A stretch of 64,000 nucleotides of DNA, taken from Azadirachta indica (Eukaryota > Streptophyta > Magnoliopsida > Sapindales > Meliaceae). Made by a program: the position numbers and the translations under genes. Under the pieces are notes generated by a model. The model was not told the DNA's origin. It saw only the letters and a list, made by a program, of their open reading frames with translations, and searched no databases. Positions 56,616 to 64,000 of this stretch are shown piece after piece. Each line of letters begins with the position of its first letter. Within the stretch, counting starts at the first letter, position 1. The stretch covers positions 13,612,363-13,676,362 of the forward strand of contig CM040449.1 of the NCBI GenBank assembly GCA_022749755.1, given 5' to 3'.

Positions 56616-59204
56616 TTAACTCTGCAAAAAATAAATAATACTATCATAGTAGTCCAAACGGATTGGATTCTGACACGTCGCACGATTGTGGCCAACTTCC
56701 TTACAGCGTGAGCATATTTTTTTAACCACGTTTTTACCTATAGACGGAATACGTTGTTTTCTTGGTTGACTTATCGGTACTTTCCCTCGAGGCGGCTTAA
56801 CGATTATATTCTGAACATCATCAGGAATAACCCAATCACGCTAATTACCTATAGGATATATATTCTCTACGTAGGCCAATACAAGTGCGCCATTCGTATA
56901 ATAGTGAGAGCAAAGATTGTTATATTGTCCTATAATAAAACGGGTTACTGCAAGTGCATGTGGGCAAGGTAATTGCATTAGATCAAATTGTCGGCATGTG
57001 CAACTCTTTGCGCGTAAATCCACCACATCTTCTTGTCCCACGCTTTACACATGAAATTCAAAACTGGAAATAGGGTACACCATTAGTCGTTCTGATTCTA
57101 CTTCATGCTTGTTGACTATGACTTGAGCCCATAGGGAAAAGGTTTGTGGTTCACATTTTGCGCCTTCTTCCCTTTTATCATAAAACTAACCTTGCATTAC
57201 TGATCAGATCTAATCTAACAATGCTATAATTGGGAGCGTTTATGCATCCTTCAATAGTACATTTATACTCTTGGCTATATTGGTAGTCAATGTGTCATAT
57301 CGTCACTTTGGAAAATGTGCTCTACCCCATAGATGAAAACCCACTTCATTCTCTAGATAGTTTACCGCTACTGGATGTATACCCTTTAACTTGTTCATCC
57401 GATCATTGAACTCAGCAAATGTATAAAGCTTAGCAGCACTGTAATACCCAGGGAAGAATGTCTCTGACTTTTTCTCTCTCATTCTAAATTTTGCCTTAAT
57501 GTTTTCATGAATATGATAAGTACAAAAGCCGTGATATGTGTCCAGGAAAACTGTAATTATGCCTTTCTCAATGCTATTGTGTCGATCCAAAACAAAAACT
57601 AAATTTGATGTTGAGCCAATTACTTCATGGAGTTTTGACAAAAACCATTCCCAAGATACGTTATTCTCAAGTCTCCAATTCCAAATGCCACAGGATATAT
57701 GTGATTATTTCCGTCGACAACAGCTGCCAAAAATAAAGTCCCCCGATAGGTCCCTTTTAGAAAGGTACCGTTAAAAGCAATTACCGGACGAATGGCTCTA
57801 CGAAACCCTCGGACAGATGCACCGAAGGCTGCGAAGAAGTATAAGAAATGATCCTGTTCATCATTTTCAATATGTGTGATTGTTCTTGAGTTTGTCTCTT
57901 GTAACACATGACAAAGTCGAGGGAGTGTCTTAAATGACTCAATTGGGTCTCCGTTCATAATCATTATGTATGTCGTCTCGAATGTTTTTTAGTGTGTAAA
58001 TTCTGCTAGGGTCTTGGAATTTGCTCAAGACATATTCACTAATTAGCCGGCTACTAGCTTGTCGATGGTCATCTTGCATTTGATACTTCAGCATGTGTGC
58101 ACACCCACAATTCTTGTGACGCAAAAGTACCCATTAGTTTCGTCATTATTTATGACACGTATCCGCCATTTACATCCATCTACAATACATTTTGCCTCAA
58201 AATTTGTCGTTGTTGATCGATGAATGATAAACTGAAAACGTCTCCTCAACGCCATAATACTCAAATCATGTTATAACTCCTTCTTTGTTCTAAAAATCTG
58301 CCCCACATGGACATTACCATTTATTGAACTCGACATAGCATATGAGAATATGGTAAATGCTGTTAGGATGGGAGGAATAATACGGGTAGGAGCTAAACCC
58401 CTCATCGCATTATCTTCATAAGCCATTAATGTATTGGGTGCCTCGCCACTAATATCCTCTCTCGCAGTGGTATCCTCATCACAATAATTCATTCTACTTT
58501 CTTTCCCGTAACAATATGTTCTTTGCATAGACGGTTGATTGTCAAAATAGTCATGTGTAGGATCTTCATTATATGGGGGCGGTGAGCATACACCATAATT
58601 AACTTGCCTTTCATGACGGGGCGTTGAAAGATAAGGTACCTCTTCTGAGCAAAATTCATTGTGATTTTAAGACTTTTGTCTGCTATCTCCCGACATGTTA
58701 TGGTCTAATGGTGTACAAGTTAGTGGGTCTACATTGTTAAAGCAATTACTACCCCTAGAAGAGACAAATAGACATGCATGTAATTCTCGAATTATATCTT
58801 CAAAGGTAGCAGGTCGCGTCATTCTAGGTTCTTCAGATTCTGTTACTTCGGCTCCAACAATGTGGTCCACAGTTATATACAAAGGAGTCGAACCACCCAA
58901 TGGAGAACCATTGACATTAAACAAATGCACTAAAGACAACAAATCATGGTCATTGATTATATCAACTTGGAATAGGTGCAGTGGACAAGTCACCATACTC
59001 TCTATACTTCGCCTTTATACAAATTTTGAATTCTCTTCGATTTATCCGAAGTTGGGTATATATCATGTCTACTAGATTTTGATAATTAGAATTTCTTGCT
59101 GTGGTAATTAGTCGAACTTTTTCACCAACATATTTTTGAATACTATCGTCAAGTATTTCTCACGAACTATCATAATGAACAAAAAATGTTACTGAATCTT
59201 CCAT
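56616..59204 (-). pseudogene. MURA-type Mutator transposase, nearly full-length but broken
   Basis: From ATG 59204 leftward: MEDSVTFFVHYDSS, TGA in place of a Trp, EILDDSIQKYVGEKVRLITT; a frameshift near 58990 leads to TCPLHLFQVDIINDHDLL. Then VHVGQIFRTKKEL, stop, ALRRRFQFIIHRSTTTNFEA and CIVDGCKWRIRVI (MuDR N-terminal domain, about 58300-58140). Next DDHRQASSRLISEYVLSKF (about 58060), a deletion with frame change near 57950, and the catalytic domain: IRPVIAFNGTFLKGTYRGTL (catalytic Asp replaced by Asn in FNGTF), IYPVAFGIGDL, a one-base frameshift near 57660, WEWFLSKLHEVIGS, VFVLDRHNSIEKGI, YHGFCTYHIHENIK. Then a SWIM finger CTCRQFDLMQLPCPHAL (about 57010-56960), a TAG at 56838-56840, and the CCHC knuckle CSRCKEVGHNRATC. 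Transposases of this family bind the TIRs and move the element. The gene reads from the right TIR inward. About six lesions plus the Asp-to-Asn change make it inactive. Confidence 0.88.
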
Positions 59205-59289
59205 ACCTATGCAAATACATAAGAATTCAATAATGTTATAATATAAAAATACTCCAAAAATATGTAATATTTACTCACCCATTATTTTT

Positions 59290-59590
59290 CCTACTAAGAC
59301 CATTTTTTGGGTAAAGGAAAAATTTTTTTGGCTAAAGCAAAACTTTTCGGGTAAGGCCAAATTTGGCCTTACCCAACAAATGATTTTCGAGTAAGGCCAA
59401 ATTCGTTTTTGGGTAAGACAATTTTTCAGGTAAGGCAAAATTTGGCGTTACCCAAATTTTTTTTTACCCGAAAAGTGGTTGCCTTACCCAAAAACTACTT
59501 TTAAGGTAAGAACAAATTTTATCTTACCTAACAAATAGTTTTAGGTAAGGCAAAATTTGACCTTATCCAAAAAGTGACTTTGGGTAGAAA
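59290..59590. repeat. Palindrome cluster 3 of the MULE (GGGTAAGGC/GCCTTACCC core)
   Basis: At least five diverged stems built from gggtaaggccaaat and its complement lie between the transposase start and the right TIR. The best is a perfect 26-bp palindrome at 59349-59374. Others involve ggtaaggcaaaatttggcgt (about 59432), ccgaaaagtggttgccttac (about 59477) and ggtaagaacaaattttatct (about 59504). Confidence 0.8.
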
Positions 59591-59839
59591 AACTCATGAC
59601 TCAAAAATTAGTAAACATCTTTATATCCTCAAACTAATTATTATCTTTACATTTATACAATAATCAGTTAATTTAATTTAAATATTAAACCAATTACTTT
59701 CTACTATTTAAATAAGATTGAATTACAAATCCTAATTTGAGGAATGATTGAATATTTTTAATTCACACATAAAACACATACCTATATGGTAAAATAAATT
59801 ACTTAATGTAAGTGTTCAACACTTTACTGTCAAAACTAC

Positions 59840-60173
59840 ACTATTGCCGTACCATCTACTACTGTCGTTAGTAAAAGATGTGAGTTTGAAAAGAGAAAAG
59901 TTTAAGTTTATGAGAGTTTGAATTTGTTAAAGTATAGAGTAATAAGAAAAGTGAAAAAAATGACTTTCATAAAAATAAAATAAAAATAAGTTATTGAGGT
60001 TAATTTATTCCAAAAAAATATATTTTTAACTAAATTGATAAAAAAATTTATAAAAAATTATTTACATAAACTAAAAAAATTTAATACTAGTTTAAAAAAT
60101 TTCTCAAAATTTTTTTATAAAAGATTATTTAGGTAAATTTTAAAAAAATTAAGGTTATTTTAAAAAATTTCCC
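59840..60173 (-). repeat. Right terminal inverted repeat of the MULE
   Basis: Reverse complement of the left TIR. Its outer end (aaaaaatttccc) is at 60173, immediately followed by the non-repetitive 5' flank of the next gene. Confidence 0.7.
60116..60123 (+). promoter_or_regulatory. TATA-like box inside the MULE right TIR
   Basis: tataaaag lies 185 bp upstream of the ATG at 60301 and about 50 bp inside the element's edge. The 127 bp between the element and the ATG contain no better TATA candidate, so transcription of the next gene could start near 60150. This is an inference from position only, and such AT-rich strings are frequent here. Confidence 0.3.
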
Positions 60174-60300
60174 TTACATTTTTCAACGCTTTTGAAATTG
60201 ACGAATAACTCATTCCTCGTTGGGGTTTGAGGTTTCCTTTCAGCTTTTTCTTCTTGTTGGTTCTTCTTCTTCTTTACTGCAAGTTCCCAGAATTCCAAAA

Positions 60301-60810
60301 ATGTATAAACGCTTGCAAATTTTGCTCTTAAAATCTCTCTTGAAAACCCCTTTTCAATCTTCTCCAAAACCCATGTCTCCATTTTTCCTCAATTCACTCA
60401 CCAACTCCTCAGAGTCAGTCCTCGTTTCAAAACCCTACTCCACTCAATTCGCTTCCGACTCTATCCCATTCTCAACACCTAACTACTCAAAATACCATAG
60501 AAATCGAAGAAACTACTCGACTGGATCGAGAACTGAGTCAGGGATGGAGTTCGATTACAACAGAGAAGTGGACATGATCAATCTAAAATTCGCAGAGGCA
60601 AGAGAGGAGATAGAGATGGCGATGGAGTCAAAAGAGACCGTGTACTTTGATGAAGAAGCTGAATGTGCTAGAGCTGCAGTAAAAGAGGTATTGGACATGT
60701 TTGATGGGTTATTGAACAAGCTTAATGAAAGTGAAAAGGAAGCTTTGCAAAGGTCTATGGGGCTCAAGATTGAGCAGTTGAAGGCTGAGCTTAAGCAGTT
60801 GGATGATTGA
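60301..60810 (+). CDS. Small protein with likely mitochondrial presequence and helical C-terminus
   Basis: A single-exon ORF of 169 residues. The start at 60301 (aaaatg) is preferred over an in-frame ATG at 60220 because it opens a typical mitochondrial presequence, MYKRLQILLLKSLLKTPFQS, rich in Leu, Lys and Ser with no acidic residue, whereas the upstream 80 bp are pyrimidine-rich like a 5' UTR. Residues 20-80 are Ser/Pro/Tyr-rich and variable-looking. Residues 85-168 are highly charged and probably helical or coiled-coil: MINLKFAEAREEIEMAMESK, TVYFDEEAECARAAVKEVLD, LQRSMGLKIEQLKAELKQL. I recall plant proteins with this C-terminal block, some labelled embryogenesis-like, without a defined biochemical role. 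No partner is implied by neighbours: the upstream side is a transposon and the downstream 3 kb is empty. The gene is intact; the location is inferred from the presequence alone. Confidence 0.8.
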   Translation: MYKRLQILLLKSLLKTPFQSSPKPMSPFFLNSLTNSSESVLVSKPYSTQFASDSIPFSTPNYSKYHRNRRNYSTGSRTESGMEFDYNREVDMINLKFAEAREEIEMAMESKETVYFDEEAECARAAVKEVLDMFDGLLNKLNESEKEALQRSMGLKIEQLKAELKQLDD

Positions 60811-63800
60811 TTCATTAGGTTGGTAAAAATTGGTTCTTAGCTAATTTTGTTATTCATTAACAGAACTTTGTTGATTATGGTGATACAATTTTTATGTAGC
60901 GAATTACAGCTAAACATTTTGATTTTACTTATTTTGTTTTGCTTCTAAGTTTGTGCATTTGTGATTAGATGAGATTGATGTAATTTTTGAGAAGCTTGAC
61001 TGTTGGTAATTAGACTTAAGATAAACAGCTACTTGATTCCTTTGATCTGCAAACACAAATAAGAATTTCGTTTTAAGGAATGTAACAAATATTGATGGTA
61101 AGTAAACGTGCAAATGTAACATGAGTAATTTATGAGGTTGAACTACAGTGGTATTGCATTTATGAGCAATATAGCAAGGGATAAACTCAATCATACCCTA
61201 ATAGTTTATTGATTGCAGTTGTATTGTCTTTTAGTTTAATCAAGACCAACTGCAGAATTGCTTGCCTATATACCTTGAGATCCCATTGTATTAGTTCAAG
61301 ATTAGACTGTACTACCGATACTAGTGCTACAGATACAAGCGCTCAATACAAATCGACGTGGCATGATAGCATTAGTTGCTACATGTTCCACATTATTTAT
61401 TCTTATATCAATTGTGTTACTTTTATATTTTCATCAATCAACACCATCACACCACTTTAGTTTGCATAAAGAGTTTGTATGCTCAACACAACTCTCCAGA
61501 TAATATGACAGATTAGAAAGTATTCAAGATAAGTGTATTGCTGTACACAGTAAATTATTATAGTGCTTTCAAGTGGCAGGTAACTGTTTACATTTTCCAT
61601 ATTATTGTTCATTCACAATGGTCCACCACGTCTAGATACAAATTTGCTAAAACTTTATGGGAAATGTTGCATTTTTCAATATGAAGGGTTTGGGTTCTTT
61701 GGCTGGAATTGATGAAGGATATTGTCTCGAGTTCCTTCACTATGCAAGTTATGATTTCCTGTTCGTCATTTATCTGTAAGTTATGATTTCCTATTCCTCA
61801 TTTATCTGTAACTACCTATAGGATCTTCATCATTGTACTCAATTATGTTACTATATGTTATTGGTCCCTGAAGATAACTTTTTGTCAGTGTGGCATTATT
61901 TTTTGTTCTCAATTTCTGATTTTATGGTTTAAAAATACTTCATATCCATTGGCTGATAGCAAATGAGATAGATGGTTTAGATAAAGAAATTATTCTAACT
62001 CAATGGAGGTTTTGCACCAACTATTTATGGTTGTTAGATGGTTTAATTCAGCACTAGGACAAGTATTCACTGCATGAATGCCTTGATATTCGCTAAAGCA
62101 TCTTTGCAAATATCGAAATGATGATACCTTCTTAAAGAACATCAAGCAAATATATGTGATTCTGCTTTATGCTTTGCCAATAATTCCCTATAAAAATTAG
62201 CATATTAGTTGAAATGCCAGCTCCTACATTTATTTCATTGTTGCGGGTAATTTTTTCCTGTTTCATGTTGGTCCTTCACCTCTGATTCCCTATACAACCT
62301 CTTTCTTGACAACTTATGGCTAGGTGAATGCATTCCCATGGGTTAAGTCAAAAAGAAGGCATTTCACAATGCACTCTCACATATATATTCATTGGATTCT
62401 AAGTGTTAGATATCAATTTTTTGATTCCTTAACAACTAGGTAGATCTGTTCTCCTTTTGTCAAAAAACAGCCTCAATTCTACCATGGAATTGACAGTATG
62501 ATAAGTTCTTATTTGTACTATAGTCACATCTCAGAAATCTACTTGTACACTCAACCTGAACAGAAGACAAGCACAAGCCTTCAGGCTGCAGTGTGCCATC
62601 ATTCGCAAATCACGGTACCATCCAAGCAGGCATTTGTAACATACAATCTCTATTCTCTGAAAGTCCAAGGAACCTTGAAGAAATGAGTTACATTTTGTGT
62701 AAAGAAAATTAGTATTTTAGTTGTTACATGGTATACCAAAAGTGAGTTATATGATATATAATAATTCTAATTAATGTGAAGACCTTTGCTTGATACATTA
62801 CTAGAAAAGTTTGTAACAATTTTAGGTATTATTCTCTCTCATAGTATTACCAGTTAATGATTCTCCTCTACACTCACTAAAGCGAATGGAAAAGAGTAAT
62901 TCAACCCATCCCTGAAAGGTACCCAAAATTTTCTATCACCGTCATCCATTGGATTATGAACTTTGGCAGCTTTCAATATAATATATTACACTGTTTCACA
63001 ATTCAGTTGATGAATGCCAAATGAACGTTTGGAATAATATTTAGGGATGAATTGCATTACTCTTGCAAAATATTGTCTTACAATATGTGCATTTTGTGCT
63101 TTGTAATCTTTATAAAGTGAGTTAATATCAAGCCTTCTTTTAAACAATGCTAAGATCAATCCCAGACATATACTGCAACTGCAAGGCAGATTTGTGTTAT
63201 GTGAACTATTTATCTCGGAATATTTTGGTGAACTCTGTGTTGTTACTGATGATAATATAAAATTGCACGAGAAGCTGTCCGGAAAATAGAACTAGACCGT
63301 GCATTTCAAAAGCTGAGAACCTTTCCCATTAGCAAGACCCGAGTTCCAGAAAAATATGAGCATAAAGGAAAACCTAGCACTCATTTTTTATTTTAGTAGC
63401 GTTGAGGTTCAATATTAATTTCATTTGGGTGAGAGCAAAATTACTCTCCAATGTGCTTGAGTCTGTTGTTTTCATTGGTCATTGGTTCTAATACAGCATT
63501 TTGATTGGGATTTAGGATTTTGGTCACATTTATAGTGCTTCTCTTTAATAATTGTACTATAAATGAATGAGTTTGGGGGTTCTCATCTACTCTCTATTAT
63601 AAAACCCTTTATATATGCTACTATTATAACTTTTCCACTACCATGCTCTGTTCATTCCTCTTAAAATAATATTTCACCATCTCAGTTTGGTAGATTCAAC
63701 AGCAATTTGATATTTGACTCCCATACAAGTAGAAAATAACAATACAGACAGAGAAACCAGAGGCTGAACGTGGGGAGGGAGGAAGGAAAGCTTGGAATGT

Positions 63801-64000
63801 ATCAGCAAAGGATAAGATCTCTTTAGGAAGTAAAGGCCATGAGGGGAAACGTTAGGAAATGATTTGATATGGCTTTATGGGACAAGATATTACAAAGTAA
63901 AGATGGTAGGCAGTTTAACCAATATTAGAAGTGCTTTATCTTGAGTTTTCATTTTCATTCAATTTTGTCTTTGCATTGAATTTGAACCGAAGAAATAGAT
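60811..64000. other. 3' flank and intergenic DNA, no gene recognised
   Basis: The base composition is less AT-extreme than the transposon zone, and the texture is that of UTR, intron or promoter DNA, but no frame has convincing protein character on either strand. A tandem duplication lies at 61746-61809. A purine-rich stretch at 63740-63850 might be the start region of a gene beyond the window, but this cannot be shown. Confidence 0.5.
61746..61809. repeat. 32-bp tandem duplication, two copies
   Basis: aagttatgatttcctgttcg plus tcatttatctgt (61746-61777) is repeated at 61778-61809 with two substitutions. It is a recent local duplication. Confidence 0.9.

Larger units (their letters stand above)
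52724..60173. mobile_element. Ulp1-carrying Mutator-like element (KI-MULE-like), nearly full structure
   Basis: Long terminal inverted repeats bound about 7.45 kb. The outer left arm (gaaaatttttcaaaataatc, then ttttgaatttacgtaaataa, ttttttataaaaaatttta, and acaaaagtcattttt) is matched by the reverse complement of the right arm (gggaaattttttaaaataac, tttaaaatttacctaaataa, tcttttataaaaaaatttt, tgaaagtcattttt). Inside are an Ulp1/C48 protease gene on plus and a MURA-type transposase on minus, convergent and each fed from its own TIR, as in the maize MuDR layout. Flanks atacatta (52716-52723) and ttacattt (60174-60181) are similar but not a clean 9-bp duplication, which fits an old insertion. Mutator elements with a Ulp1-like gene are known in plants (Kaonashi-type elements). 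Confidence 0.8.

Noticed and set aside
58695..59075. 126-codon plus-strand ORF
   Set aside because: Antisense shadow of the MULE transposase N-terminal region.
60555..60815. 86-codon minus-strand ORF
   Set aside because: Antisense shadow of the charged helical region of the gene at 60301-60810.
61209..62686. Small ORFs at 61209-61460 and 62498-62686
   Set aside because: No domain, no codon character and no splice partners; they look like chance frames in non-coding flank.
1..64000. CRISPR arrays, bacterial operons, tRNA or rRNA genes, telomeric arrays
   Set aside because: The DNA is plant nuclear; no regularly spaced identical repeats, cloverleafs, rRNA segments or TTTAGGG arrays were seen.

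Overview
This is nuclear DNA of a plant, very probably a eudicot. The evidence is a nine-exon gene with GT-AG introns whose protein is a close match to the plastid DEAD-box helicase RH39, very AT-rich intergenic DNA, and plant-type mobile elements (Ty3/gypsy, Sirevirus-like Ty1/copia, hAT and Mutator-like). I cannot name the species.

Only three genes look intact, all at the edges. At the left edge, RH39 (1-5168, +) runs in from outside the window with its 5' end missing. Tail-to-tail with it lies a small single-exon gene for a one-pass membrane protein of unknown function (5474-5875, -). Near the right edge is a gene for a short protein with a likely mitochondrial presequence and a charged helical C-terminus (60301-60810, +). 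The last 3.2 kb show no convincing gene.

The 54 kb between is a graveyard of mobile elements. In order: a long-TIR element (about 6.8-7.6 kb) with a second partial copy near 17.8 kb; a SINE-like unit (8.4 kb); a gag-protease-only LTR element with both LTRs (11241-14916); an F-box pseudogene (15.0-15.6 kb); an unidentified broken coding stretch on the minus strand (17.35-17.8 kb); a GRF zinc-finger ORF (18.96 kb); a decayed Mutator transposase (21.7-22.5 kb); a non-autonomous Mutator-like element with a near-perfect 9-bp target duplication (23107-24724); two copia LTRs joined head-to-head (26342-28496) next to a hAT transposase pseudogene (28.6-29.7 kb); a Sirevirus-like copia element that kept gag but shows no pol (30.9-37.3 kb); and a badly decayed Ty3/gypsy pol on the minus strand (43.6-48.2 kb) among LTR-like debris.

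The most notable object is a Mutator-like element of about 7.45 kb (52724-60173). It has long terminal inverted repeats and two convergent genes: an Ulp1/C48-type cysteine protease on plus (54.3-55.3 kb) and a MURA-type transposase on minus (56616-59204). Both carry nonsense or frameshift breaks. Between each gene and its TIR, and between the two genes, lie clusters of short palindromes with a different core in each place. The right end of the element stops about 130 bp upstream of the start codon of the mitochondrial-type gene, so the TIR may now act as that gene's promoter.
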